DNA of 64,000 nt from Chitinophaga filiformis (GCF_900102545.1 NZ_FNBN01000001.1:730477-794476); one strand, 5' to 3'; numbered from the stretch's first letter, positions 17,323-27,213 are shown. A program made the numbers and translations. The notes: generated from the sequence alone by a model not told the origin.

Positions 17323-17353
17323 ACATTTGTCACAATTTTTAAGTGACAAATGT
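17323..17353. promoter_or_regulatory. 11-bp inverted repeat between Crp-like and MBL genes
   Basis: ACATTTGTCAC (17323-17333) and its exact complement GTGACAAATGT (17343-17353) surround AATTTTTAA. No U-tract follows, so a terminator is less likely than a protein-binding site. A near-match -7 box (GAAATTTG, 17379-17386) lies downstream, putting the repeat centre about 50 bases before the presumed start of the MBL-fold transcript. Confidence 0.6.
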
Positions 17354-17406
17354 CCTTTCACCCCGGAGATCACTACAGGAAATTTGTGCTCTAATTTTTA
17401 AAGACA

Positions 17407-18381
17407 ATGAAATTTCTAAGTGTATTTTCCTTGAAAGGAATATTGGCGTTACTATCCTTGACTGTAATGTTTACAGCCAAGGCCCAGACAACAAGTACTC
17501 AACTTCCTGAGCAGCCAGGCTTTTACCGGATGCAGCTTGGCGATTACCAGGTGATCGCTCTTTCTGACGGCACCATCCCTTTAAATCTTAAAACACTCCT
17601 GCATGAGACCAGGCCCGGAGAAATACAGGACTTACTGCAACACAACTTTCTTGATACCATCGCCGAGACCTCTATCACCGGTTTCCTTATTCTGGCAAAC
17701 GATCAGCAGATCCTGATTGACGCAGGCTGTGGTACCTTCTTCGGACCTACCCTGGGTAAATTAAAAAAGCATTTAATCGAAGCAGGTTTTCATCCTGAAG
17801 ATATCGACGCTGTACTGCTAACACACCTGCACACTGATCACGTAGGCGGTCTTATAGAAGGTGATAAAATGGTATTCCCCAACGCAACCATTTATATCAA
17901 CAGAAAAGAAGCAGAGTTCTGGTTAACTACCGGCAACAAGGAAAAAGCTAATAAAAGAGCGCAGCCTTTCTTCGATCCGGCGCAGGCTGCGATCATGCCT
18001 TATCAGAAAGCAGGTAAAGTAAAGACCTTCGATCCGGGTACACAATTGTTCCCAGGCATCTCATCTGCCACTGCTACAGGCCATACGCCAGGTCATAGTT
18101 TGTACCTGATAGAAAGCAAAGGACAAAAGCTTGTTTTCTGGGGAGATGTGATACACGCAGGAGCTGTTCAGTTCACCGATCCTTTGGTAACGATTGATTT
18201 TGATGTAGACCTGTCTGCCGCAGCTGCTGCACGTCGCAAGGCCTTCAATGAAGCGGCTAAGAGCGGCTACTGGATTGCGACTTCGCATCTTTCCTTCCCG
18301 GGAATCGGGCATGTAAAAGCGGTTGGTAAACAGTATGAGTGGGTACCGGCTAACTATACAACGATATTTCAAGAAAAATAA
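17407..18381 (+). CDS. Exported metallo-beta-lactamase-fold hydrolase
   Basis: Predicted periplasmic zinc hydrolase. A signal peptide (KGILALLSLTVMFTAKAQ) is followed by an MBL domain with LLTHLHTDHVGG, the HxHxDH zinc motif at residues 140-145, preceded by ILIDAGCG. Further ligands are suggested by TGHTPGHS and the FWGDVIH aspartate. The architecture matches the group of quorum-quenching lactonases, organophosphate hydrolases and similar enzymes, so the substrate is open. The gene stands alone and ends at a strong terminator. It may be controlled by the Crp-like protein encoded just upstream. Confidence 0.92.
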   Translation: MKFLSVFSLKGILALLSLTVMFTAKAQTTSTQLPEQPGFYRMQLGDYQVIALSDGTIPLNLKTLLHETRPGEIQDLLQHNFLDTIAETSITGFLILANDQQILIDAGCGTFFGPTLGKLKKHLIEAGFHPEDIDAVLLTHLHTDHVGGLIEGDKMVFPNATIYINRKEAEFWLTTGNKEKANKRAQPFFDPAQAAIMPYQKAGKVKTFDPGTQLFPGISSATATGHTPGHSLYLIESKGQKLVFWGDVIHAGAVQFTDPLVTIDFDVDLSAAAAARRKAFNEAAKSGYWIATSHLSFPGIGHVKAVGKQYEWVPANYTTIFQEK

Positions 18382-18388
18382 AGTAAAG

Positions 18389-18424
18389 AGGGTGCCTTTC
18401 TTACTTTTTAAGGAAAGGCACCCT
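18389..18424 (+). terminator. Hairpin terminator after the MBL-fold gene
   Basis: Perfect 12-bp arms (AGGGTGCCTTTC at 18389-18400, GAAAGGCACCCT at 18413-18424) with a 12-base loop, 8 bases after the stop codon. It also faces the end of the convergent 122-residue gene. Confidence 0.75.
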
Positions 18425-18459
18425 GATCAATTTCGCCCTAAGGCTGCTGTAATAAATAT

Positions 18460-18828
18460 CTACTTCGTTTCAAGGCCATCGAGCATTATTATAAACCCGT
18501 TTCTATCAATAGGCTTGCCTCCAATAGCCAGTAATCTTTTTCCCATCACAGCAAACGAAAGAGTATCTGAAACAGGAAACAGCAGTTTTAAGGTATCGTT
18601 TACTGTCGTCCATTTTCCCTTAGTTTCACTAACGGATTCTTTCACCGCTGCCCGGGTGTCAATTTCCTTTATGGTGTAAACGAAATTCGAGTCCTTTTTT
18701 AAAGTCAATGTCCACGTAACATCCAAAACTTGACTACCAGAACAGAGCTGCTTATGCCGCGTATAAACACCGCTAAGCTCAGGTTGTAAAAGCGACAGTA
18801 ATACTATTAGTGACAGATATTTTATCAT
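18460..18828 (-). CDS. Small exported protein downstream of the RHS gene, unknown
   Basis: Protein of 122 residues with a signal peptide (YLSLIVLLSLLQPELSG) and no lipobox cysteine. The mature part is short and strand-rich (DVTWTLTLKKDSNFVYTIKE, SETKGKWTTVNDTLKLLF), which recalls small lipocalin-like proteins common in Bacteroidetes; I cannot name the family. It begins 32 bases after the stop of the RHS gene on the same strand, so it is the last gene of that unit and occupies the place where an immunity gene would be expected. That role is inference. Confidence 0.65.
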   Translation of the reverse strand: MIKYLSLIVLLSLLQPELSGVYTRHKQLCSGSQVLDVTWTLTLKKDSNFVYTIKEIDTRAAVKESVSETKGKWTTVNDTLKLLFPVSDTLSFAVMGKRLLAIGGKPIDRNGFIIMLDGLETK

Positions 18829-18860
18829 GTTTGTGTTTATTAACTTTATTGATCAGGTGG

Positions 18861-21800
18861 CTATTTAGGTGTCGTAATTACTCCTCTCGTGGGCAACACA
18901 AAACTCCCCATCTCTTTTGCCGATGTCATTTCCGATCTGCTACTACTTGCGGCCCTGATATGGGGTAGTGCTTTCTGTAATAACAAAAGAGCACTTTTAC
19001 TCATTGGTATGTAATTATTCATTCCAATTTCCAAAGTAGTATAAGATGTTCTCTGGCCCCAGGATTTTCCCATTTCGTTTCTTATTTGGTTCATTCTTTC
19101 ATCAACCTCATCAATCACACCAAAGGATGTTATTGTCGTATAGGAATGCTCAAAGTTATTATGAAGGAACGTATGTCCCAACTCATGCAATACAGTCATA
19201 CCTGTAGCAAACGTCATCGGGTTAAGATCTGAAGAAGTGCCGTTCTGTTGATTCTCCATGTCTGCAGGATTTATTACTATCTCATCTTCATCACCTTTTG
19301 TTATAACTCTCCAATCCTTCGCAATTGTCTGTGATGGCAAATTACGAAAATCAATATAAACTTTCCCTTTGGAATTAATCAGATTCAATACTTCATTACG
19401 GGCTGTCATGCTTATCCCTTTATTGGTTCTGATACCTCCATTTACCAGTACACCATCTTTCAGTGTTAAATTCAATCCGGTTATTTGTGCCCATTCATTA
19501 ATAAGATTATTTATAAGCGTTGCTCTGTCGTACTTCCTGGTTCTCACCTCAACAACTGGCAATGTCCTAGTCCCGATTATCCCAGTATCACCTAGCAGAT
19601 CACTGATCAACACTGGATTATCATACATACCGGCGTATAAACTCAAACCTTCGACGGGTTTAGGGTCAGGCTGCCACCATCGTCCTATCTGAGGATCATA
19701 ATTTCTGAAGAACGCATCATACTGATTCAGTCCCAGATCCTTGTTCGACTCAATTCCATTAAACTTCAACCTATTCTCCGCATATTTTTGCCCTTTTAGC
19801 GCATTGGAAGATATCGCCTCCATAGTAAGACCAAATGGGTAGTAATGAGTTTCCTCCAATACAGGTCCACTTATAAGTAACACCTGAAGGTTATCGAAAT
19901 AGACATCTTGCTCTGTTTCATTGCCTGTATATACGTAAAAGAATCCGCTTTTTTCCATAACCATTCTATCCACTACCAATTTTTGCAGTTCATCCGGTTC
20001 AGCCTTCATCTGTCTCACGCCGCTATTCTGCTCCACCATACGGAACTGATCATCAAACAATACAAAATTAAGATACGCTCTGGGCCGGCCCGAAGCGCCC
20101 CCATCGGTGTCCCGCTTTTTCAACCTTTGATATTCATTATTATAAAATCCCGTACTGAAGTCAGCATTACCTAAGCCAACTACATTATGTGTCCCTTCTG
20201 TGGCACGGCTTCCTCCAAATGATTGGATAAGCCCAATCACAATATCCTCAACTGGCACTTGGTTTGTACTTTTATCTGGCCCTTGTGTTTTGTAAAAACC
20301 ATCAGAACTGATTTGCACCGTGTCACCCGCCATCACTCTCAATACGAGTGAAGGACCTATCTTTCGACCACCAACTTTTGCATTCAACTTGGCCACATAT
20401 TCATTTTGTTCCACCGTTTTACTTTTTGGATAACCAACAGGCTTATCCGTACGGGTCTCCTCAATATTGCTAAATATGGCTACCTCCGACGTCGCCGCCG
20501 CACTTTCCATACTAGCAGCATAAGCACTGGAATCCGGTTGATCTGTTAATATCATACGGGTACTGCCAAGATGATCTTTCTCAAAATAGTCAAAAGCATA
20601 ACTTATGGGTTTTCCTGTCATATATAACGGTCGTATTCGGCCCTCCTCATGACCAACTAACTCCAGACTATCCTGTTTGTATATGAACCCGCCCGAATAA
20701 TCTGTCACTAGAGTTTTGGCAGTTCCGCTGCTATTATCAACTACAGTCTTATTCAGTTTATTTCCCAGCGCATCGTACTGGTAACTTATGTTTCCTTTAC
20801 CTGCTACTGTAATAACAGTGGGAAGATTTAAATGATTATATGAGATAGAGGTGATATTTTTATTCAAATCCGATGTTATATTACCATTCCCATCATACGA
20901 ATAATCATCACCTGTATTCGTTCCATTGACAAAATCACCCAAGGCTGTCGTAGATTTTGTATTTCCATCCGCCACCGTTCGCAGCCTATTGGTATTGCTA
21001 AAATAATTGTAAGTCAGATTATCCATTGATTCGATAGCCGTTCCATTCATCCCTTGTTGTTTCATGGTACTGATTCCTCCATTTGCATCATATGTGAGAT
21101 TACTTACCGAGAAGTCCATCTTATCACGGGTCCACGCAGCATTGGCAACATTCTGCTGAGAAAAATCTGCTGTAGTCAGCCGGCTTGCTTTATCATAACT
21201 ATACCCGTATGCGCGAGGAATACCATCCGATCGGCTTTTCCACTTACTTCCGGCTATATTACCATTGAAATAATTGGTAACAAATCCATAATCATAACTT
21301 AACTCTTCACCAAACCAATTACTGGCACTACTATTTGTTAATACAAAGTTTCTATTGATACTATTCAGCCAACCGCGAATGTTATAAGTATACACTAATG
21401 AATCCAATGCGCCGCCTCCGCTTGTAACTCCCAGCCTTTTTTTGCCGACCTGCCCCAGTTCATCGTAAACATAAGAGGCAATAATCCGCTCAAATCGCGC
21501 ATCATCATTTAACCGTTTTTTAATACCGGTTAGCCGCCCTGCATGGTCATAGGTCATACTCGTCAGTATTGTTATTTCCGGCGTAATGCTTTTGGGATTC
21601 TGATGGCGCATATAACTTGCCAGCATTAAACCTTTAAAACTATAAAGCGATGTATATATATCCTTTCCACCAACACTATTGTCAGCTACTACCTGTATTG
21701 GCCGACCCTTATCATTATAGTAAGTCGTTGTGGTAAGCCATTTGTCAGTTCCCAATACCCGCACCTTCATGCCTGTAGGAAGACCATTCGTCAACATACT

Positions 21801-23324
21801 ATAGGTGCCGGAGAAAGCTTCCGGGTAAAGCGTATCTGCCGAAAACAGCTTAGCAAAATCATCGTTTTTTAAGTTCAATTTCCCGGGATAATTGTAGTCA
21901 TCATAGTACATATATATCAGCGGCGTCAATGAAGTCATTGAAATACCCGGCAATGCATAACTGGCGTTCATGAAAGAAGTGCTGCCTGCACCATCTGCAT
22001 CTATTTCTATTGTAAACTCCGCATTATTTTGCGAGTCAAAGCCATTCATAACGCTGACGCTGTTAGATGCTGTATATAGCGGACTACCGTCATCATAATA
22101 CAAAGCAAGATCTGACTGCAAAGGCGACTGATAAGAAATTGATGTAGAAGCAGATGCAGTATTAATATTTGCTTGCAAAACTTCTCTTGTTGTGGTACTT
22201 TTATAAATAGCCGTCATCACAGACCGGTTTCTTGCATCGTAAAAAACCGCGTACCACTCCATAGGAGATTTGAGCCGCTGTACAGAATCCTGCGTAAAAG
22301 CAAGTCTGTCCCGTAGATCATACACCTTGAATACACGGCCAGTACCAGGTCTTTCTTCAACTATTTGCCTATTACGATCATCATATTGATACCGGTAACA
22401 TAATTCTTTGGCGACTGTACTTACATTCCAGCTGTTGCGCATTGCATATTCCGTAGCCAAGGGAGGAATTACAAAACAAAGGTTTCCGACATTATCATAT
22501 ACGTAATAAGTGCATAGCCATCCTGCATGCGCCGTCGCATTGGGGGATTGTTGAACTTTTTTAAGAATTATGCGGCCCTCCTTATCCTTATACACAATGA
22601 TCTGGTTACCTTGCTCATTAATTAGCACCTCCTTAAATAGTTCTCCTTCTGCATAAGTATTATTACTTGTAGGAATACCACTACCAAGGTTCCAGATACG
22701 CACTGAATCACCTGCAATATTCAACTGATATTTATTTTCAGCAGGATGGTTACTCCAGCTATTGCCAGGTGAATATGTTTTTAATATTCTTCCCAACGAT
22801 GATGCCTCATATTCTACTTTACGGTAAAAAATGCTTTCATTCGCCATACCTGGATTAAGAATCGTATCCTGATAGAATGCTTTCTGCGCGTTAAAAGGAT
22901 CCGATTTAAATTTACCATCATTGACGTTACCGTTTTTTTGCGTATAAGCCATATATTTATACTGTTCTCGTCCAAAGGAGTCATACACAACAGGCACGAC
23001 CATATCTCTTCCCAGGGCGCTAATTCCTTTTGCGACCGTTTGTTGCAAACGACCTAAACCATCGTAATATTCTGTAGATTGTTTCACCTCCCTGATAGTT
23101 CTCGAAGCAGCAATTACAGATACTGTATCAGTGATTGGCATATCTGGCTCCCATACACGTATATAGTTTATCGAGTTATTACCGGGAACTGGCGGTAACG
23201 GTACAGGTGTAGCATTCTGACGCACAGATCCGTTGGGATAATTATTCTGTGCCTTAACTTTAAACGAAGTAATAACGCATCCCGTTACTAAATATAATGT
23301 AATAGTATATCTTAAAAATTTCAT
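18861..23324 (-). CDS. RHS-repeat protein (DUF6443) with C-terminal HELGH metallopeptidase-like tip
   Basis: Large exported RHS/YD-repeat shell protein of 1487 residues. Parts: signal peptide (RYTITLYLVTGCVIT), DUF6443 at about 50-180 (QSTEYYDGLGRLQQTVAKG), a long run of YD repeats (YDDRNRQIVEERPGTG, YDHAGRLTGIKKR, YSYDKASRLTTADF), and the RHS core at about 1190-1246 (QYDAFFRNYDPQIGRWWQPD, ending SDLLGD). After the core a 241-residue variable tip begins at residue 1247. It contains TVLHELGHTFLH, the HExxH zinc motif at residues 1380-1384, followed by DEVDERMNQIRNEMG and QRTSY, which resembles the NleD-like (M91) metallopeptidase tips of other RHS toxins. Known RHS proteins wrap and deliver such tips; the role as a toxin here is inferred. 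Confidence 0.9.
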   Translation of the reverse strand: MKFLRYTITLYLVTGCVITSFKVKAQNNYPNGSVRQNATPVPLPPVPGNNSINYIRVWEPDMPITDTVSVIAASRTIREVKQSTEYYDGLGRLQQTVAKGISALGRDMVVPVVYDSFGREQYKYMAYTQKNGNVNDGKFKSDPFNAQKAFYQDTILNPGMANESIFYRKVEYEASSLGRILKTYSPGNSWSNHPAENKYQLNIAGDSVRIWNLGSGIPTSNNTYAEGELFKEVLINEQGNQIIVYKDKEGRIILKKVQQSPNATAHAGWLCTYYVYDNVGNLCFVIPPLATEYAMRNSWNVSTVAKELCYRYQYDDRNRQIVEERPGTGRVFKVYDLRDRLAFTQDSVQRLKSPMEWYAVFYDARNRSVMTAIYKSTTTREVLQANINTASASTSISYQSPLQSDLALYYDDGSPLYTASNSVSVMNGFDSQNNAEFTIEIDADGAGSTSFMNASYALPGISMTSLTPLIYMYYDDYNYPGKLNLKNDDFAKLFSADTLYPEAFSGTYSMLTNGLPTGMKVRVLGTDKWLTTTTYYNDKGRPIQVVADNSVGGKDIYTSLYSFKGLMLASYMRHQNPKSITPEITILTSMTYDHAGRLTGIKKRLNDDARFERIIASYVYDELGQVGKKRLGVTSGGGALDSLVYTYNIRGWLNSINRNFVLTNSSASNWFGEELSYDYGFVTNYFNGNIAGSKWKSRSDGIPRAYGYSYDKASRLTTADFSQQNVANAAWTRDKMDFSVSNLTYDANGGISTMKQQGMNGTAIESMDNLTYNYFSNTNRLRTVADGNTKSTTALGDFVNGTNTGDDYSYDGNGNITSDLNKNITSISYNHLNLPTVITVAGKGNISYQYDALGNKLNKTVVDNSSGTAKTLVTDYSGGFIYKQDSLELVGHEEGRIRPLYMTGKPISYAFDYFEKDHLGSTRMILTDQPDSSAYAASMESAAATSEVAIFSNIEETRTDKPVGYPKSKTVEQNEYVAKLNAKVGGRKIGPSLVLRVMAGDTVQISSDGFYKTQGPDKSTNQVPVEDIVIGLIQSFGGSRATEGTHNVVGLGNADFSTGFYNNEYQRLKKRDTDGGASGRPRAYLNFVLFDDQFRMVEQNSGVRQMKAEPDELQKLVVDRMVMEKSGFFYVYTGNETEQDVYFDNLQVLLISGPVLEETHYYPFGLTMEAISSNALKGQKYAENRLKFNGIESNKDLGLNQYDAFFRNYDPQIGRWWQPDPKPVEGLSLYAGMYDNPVLISDLLGDTGIIGTRTLPVVEVRTRKYDRATLINNLINEWAQITGLNLTLKDGVLVNGGIRTNKGISMTARNEVLNLINSKGKVYIDFRNLPSQTIAKDWRVITKGDEDEIVINPADMENQQNGTSSDLNPMTFATGMTVLHELGHTFLHNNFEHSYTTITSFGVIDEVDERMNQIRNEMGKSWGQRTSYTTLEIGMNNYIPMSKSALLLLQKALPHIRAASSSRSEMTSAKEMGSFVLPTRGVITTPK

Positions 23325-23390
23325 ACAGGGTCTCTATTAAACCTTTGAAAATGTCTGATACCATTGAAAGGACATCGTCTGTCGGTCCAT

Positions 23391-26300
23391 TTATTTGGAA
23401 ACAGGTTGCTGATATTGATAGTCGATGAATTTTAATACCTTGCCATCTGCATTCCGCACTGTTTTTAAACGGCTAAAACTATCATATTCATAATAAATAA
23501 CCTTGCCTGAAGGATCTTTTATGCTTGTTGTACCTAATAATGGCTCATAAGTAAAAGTGGTCACGTCCACACCAGGCAGCAATTGCACATTGCGCAACTT
23601 GGACAACTCTGTATCCAACGCAGCAGCACTCGCAGGATGCTGTATAATTGCATTGCTAACAAGGTTCGATACTGAACTATAAGTGGCATTAAGTACCTGA
23701 GCTATCGGATAAGCTTTATTATATCCCCATAAATACACTTCATGTACACCGTTACGTGTGGCTCTTTCCAGCATATTTCCATGCTCATCATATCCAAATA
23801 TCTCATACATATCCTGTATAGCTCCCCCACCTAATCTTACCTTGTTCTTTTTCAAACCGACCAACCCATTTCCGCCACCCCATAAATTGTATTCAAAATG
23901 CGCCAACGCTACAGATACATCACCTATAAACTGTTCCTTTTCAATAAGAGCGGAAACCATATTTCTTGCTTTCATTGTATCAACGGCTATTGATTCGGCA
24001 GCCGTCAGCCCCATAATCGAGGCTTTATCGCTAGGATACTTGTTAACTTCTTTCACTATCTCACCTTTGCTGTTTTTGCTAGTAATCGTTGCCGGAAGGA
24101 AATTGGAAGTGTTGTAGGTATAACTTATACCTGCGGACATAGTTGTGTTATCTTCCGAATAATTTTTATTCACAGTATTTGTTATTTTTTTTATCCCTGA
24201 CATTACTGGATATTCGAAGTAGAAAAAGTCCCGGCTCAGCTCAAATCCTGTATGAGGATTTCCCTGCGTTGGTCGGCAGGTACCATCCCCTACAAATATT
24301 GTTTTCGCACGGACCTTTAAACCATAAATCGTATCTATACTATATAATGAATACTCGTTAGCTGATTCCGCTACCAGCTGGTAAGTACCATCAGTTTTTC
24401 TCTTATATTTTCTTTCCGATAAAAGATTCCCGCTCTTCCATCCTGCACTAACCAGCAACTGTGGTTCCGGATAATTGGCATCTATTTTATCATCCAGCTC
24501 ATAATCATAATTATATACTGTCTTTCCATTATCACGACCACTGCCAACTTCATATTTCGTCACCTCGGGATAAAAAATACTGCTGCCACCAAAATCGGAA
24601 TAACCGAATATAGGCCGGCTCAGTATCTCTAACCTATTAACAGGAAACGAATATGATATCCATCCTTCTGATCCTCCGGGCGTTCCTTTCGGAAGGCAAT
24701 ACACATAATCCTGCACATATGTCCTTCTCGAAAATAGATAATCAAGGAACCCTATTTCTCCCAATCCTGATTCATTTGTACCATACCTATAGTCTTCCTG
24801 TTTCGCTAAGGCACCGGTTGCGGTGTAATTCTTAATACTCTTTATTCGCAATCCGGGCCCCTTTTGCACTACGCTTATGGTCTGATTCTGACCACTTGGC
24901 CATTTTACGGTAGCCAATACATCCTCATCAGTATCATCATTAGGATCATTGGGATTAGGAAATATACTGGCGGTCACCAGATAAACATCGCCTTCATTAA
25001 GTGCGATATTTACAGTTCTGAATGTTGCATCCCCTGGATAGGTTCTGTAGCGTTCAAACGAACCTTTTGTTAAGTTTTGAAAAATAATCTCAGGCTTTTT
25101 TATATCACTCCATAAGGGGAGATTTAACGTCAACGTGGCTGGGGTCTGAGAAGAAATGCCCAGCGTTATAGGAGAAATAAATTTAGCATAACGTGTAGAA
25201 TCATTTACTACATCATCCTTTTTTGCAGCTACAAAGATAGTGGCACCAGGTTTTTCCACTACCTTGTCTATAGCTATTCTGTTAGCTTCAAAGTCAAAAT
25301 CTGTATATCCTCCGGTTGGATAATAGATCCTTTTTAGCATTCCGGCCTTCATATAATCCTCATTGGAAGTGCGGTCAGCAGGCTTACTGATTGTTGATAT
25401 ATCACTCATTCCATTCCTGTCCACAAATGTGTATTGACGACCATTATCATCAAGTGGAATCAACTGTTCATTAGTATTCTTTCCGTTATAATAGCCCCAG
25501 AAATCTATCCCACAATTTTTACGCGGTGGTAATTGATATTGCTCTTCGTATTGGAAGATGTGTTTTAAAGGGGCTGTGCCTGCCGCTCCAATTTCATTAA
25601 CTTCAGTTAGTTTCAGCCGGTATTTATCCTGCGGCAATGCGAATACATTATACCCTTGATCATTATAAAAATAACTATGCGTTAATCCCACCTGTTTGAT
25701 TATATTGCCATTTATATTCGTAACAGTCATTTTATCAAGTATATGACCGTAATCCTGCCTGGTCGCATTTAAAGTAAAGTCCACCTTACCACTGGGGAAT
25801 GTAATATTACTCACATACCAAAAGCTATAGTTCTCGTAAGTAACCATTTTCATAGGCAATGAATTTGGCTTGTACCAGTAGATAAAAGGACAAATATCCC
25901 CATGGCACTCTGTAATTTCTTTAATAACCTCCTTACCAAGCGAAAGTTCATAGTCAATAGTCTCCATTCTTCCTGGAGTAAACCCTGAATATGCAAAAGT
26001 GATAGAATCTAGTTTATTTGCCAGTAGGATAGTAGTAAGATACCAACTAGTGGTTGGATAGTATTTTACAGCACCAAACTCAGTTGATGAGGTACTATAG
26101 GATGTCTTCTCAAACTTATAAATAGTACCGTCATCATCAGTGATAGCAAAAAGCCCGTTGTCATATCTCACCTTGAGATTATTATGAGGCACCATCCTTA
26201 TCTCTTTGTCGGGGCTGATAATGAATTTTCCGGATTTATTACCAAAATTAAAAGAGAAGATATCCGGTTCAGTATCTGCGTCATCTTCTATTGCATCAAG

Positions 26301-26720
26301 AAATGTATCATAGTCCGTTTCATTGATAGCAGCCTCCCGTTTTATCTTCAATTTGAAACTGCCATGGGCAGGATCCTCATCAGGCACTCCCATTACTGTC
26401 CTGGTAATGACCCCTCCTGCATTTATATTCCAGCCCAATCCTACACAACTGGCCAAATCATCAACCTTAATTCCGGATGAGTGGTAATCAAGACTTATTG
26501 GCAAAGAATAATCCCCTATCTCAATGTTATACAGCGGTATACTAATATTGGGAAGTCCAGTGAACATGCTCACAGGATATATTCCGTATTTGCTGATTGA
26601 CGCTGCCTCCGGCGCCGGTGGGGTGATCCTTGCTAATGGTGATGTATTCGATTGTGCTTTTAAAGTTCCTGATGTTAACAGGGCAACAGTTAGTAACAAT
26701 AACCTTGGCTTCATATTCAT
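23391..26720 (-). CDS. RHS/YD-repeat protein, first partner of a two-gene RHS system
   Basis: Exported 1109-residue protein with a signal peptide (RLLLLTVALLTSGTLKAQ). The N-terminal half has the SpvB-like opening used by Bacteroidetes RHS partners (GIYPVSMFTGLPNISIPLYN, LPISLDYHSSGIKVDDLAS, VGLGWNINAGGVITR). Only the last part shows YD repeats (IYYEYDSFSRLKTVRNADGK), and it lacks an RHS core and toxin tip. It is followed after 66 bases by the DUF6443 RHS gene, so the pair is probably one operon in which this protein supplies part of the shell or the surface anchor. That division of labour is inference. Confidence 0.88.
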   Translation of the reverse strand: MNMKPRLLLLTVALLTSGTLKAQSNTSPLARITPPAPEAASISKYGIYPVSMFTGLPNISIPLYNIEIGDYSLPISLDYHSSGIKVDDLASCVGLGWNINAGGVITRTVMGVPDEDPAHGSFKLKIKREAAINETDYDTFLDAIEDDADTEPDIFSFNFGNKSGKFIISPDKEIRMVPHNNLKVRYDNGLFAITDDDGTIYKFEKTSYSTSSTEFGAVKYYPTTSWYLTTILLANKLDSITFAYSGFTPGRMETIDYELSLGKEVIKEITECHGDICPFIYWYKPNSLPMKMVTYENYSFWYVSNITFPSGKVDFTLNATRQDYGHILDKMTVTNINGNIIKQVGLTHSYFYNDQGYNVFALPQDKYRLKLTEVNEIGAAGTAPLKHIFQYEEQYQLPPRKNCGIDFWGYYNGKNTNEQLIPLDDNGRQYTFVDRNGMSDISTISKPADRTSNEDYMKAGMLKRIYYPTGGYTDFDFEANRIAIDKVVEKPGATIFVAAKKDDVVNDSTRYAKFISPITLGISSQTPATLTLNLPLWSDIKKPEIIFQNLTKGSFERYRTYPGDATFRTVNIALNEGDVYLVTASIFPNPNDPNDDTDEDVLATVKWPSGQNQTISVVQKGPGLRIKSIKNYTATGALAKQEDYRYGTNESGLGEIGFLDYLFSRRTYVQDYVYCLPKGTPGGSEGWISYSFPVNRLEILSRPIFGYSDFGGSSIFYPEVTKYEVGSGRDNGKTVYNYDYELDDKIDANYPEPQLLVSAGWKSGNLLSERKYKRKTDGTYQLVAESANEYSLYSIDTIYGLKVRAKTIFVGDGTCRPTQGNPHTGFELSRDFFYFEYPVMSGIKKITNTVNKNYSEDNTTMSAGISYTYNTSNFLPATITSKNSKGEIVKEVNKYPSDKASIMGLTAAESIAVDTMKARNMVSALIEKEQFIGDVSVALAHFEYNLWGGGNGLVGLKKNKVRLGGGAIQDMYEIFGYDEHGNMLERATRNGVHEVYLWGYNKAYPIAQVLNATYSSVSNLVSNAIIQHPASAAALDTELSKLRNVQLLPGVDVTTFTYEPLLGTTSIKDPSGKVIYYEYDSFSRLKTVRNADGKVLKFIDYQYQQPVSK

Positions 26721-27213
26721 CTATTATTTTTATTCTGCTTATAAACTTTCTTCGTTCGAATACGCAGGCATCGAGTTATAACTCCTGGTACAAAAACCAT
26801 AGAATATTACGGGAAACATGTGCGTTTAACTATTTACTTATGGGTCATATTTAAAAGGTAATAATGAGGCTTACTGGGTATGCAGAAATAGAATTTTACT
26901 TTATAGGCCTATAGGGCAAACTCAAAACCTCGGGGAAACAAAAATATAAATTTGCCAGTCATATGCCCTAACACGTTAGTAGTACCGAAAAAAAAACATA
27001 ACATTGAAACAGTACTATTCTACAAGTACTCCTTACAAAGCTACAAAGTAGCTGCGCAATGTATATACGCTGTAGCAAAGAATGGTGATCTACCACACAT
27101 TAACATTGATAATATAATCCTTAATTGAAAAGTGAATAACAAAAACAGACAGTATCCATTATAGCGTGCTTAACGAAAAAGGTGCTTTCGAAGAGTGATT
27201 CTACTATCTATAG
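26721..27213. other. Intergenic region upstream of the RHS operon
   Basis: A 493-base, AT-rich stretch without a credible gene. It lies between the start of the RHS operon and the end of the class V aminotransferase gene, both on the minus strand. Two exact minus-strand TAnnTTTG matches occur, at 26939-26946 and 27036-27043; neither has a convincing -33 element. No RNA gene was recognised. Confidence 0.5.
26939..26946 (-). promoter_or_regulatory. Candidate -7 box for the RHS operon
   Basis: On the minus strand the sequence is TATTTTTG, an exact TAnnTTTG match 219 bases before the RHS start codon. The long leader and missing -33 element keep confidence low. Confidence 0.3.
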
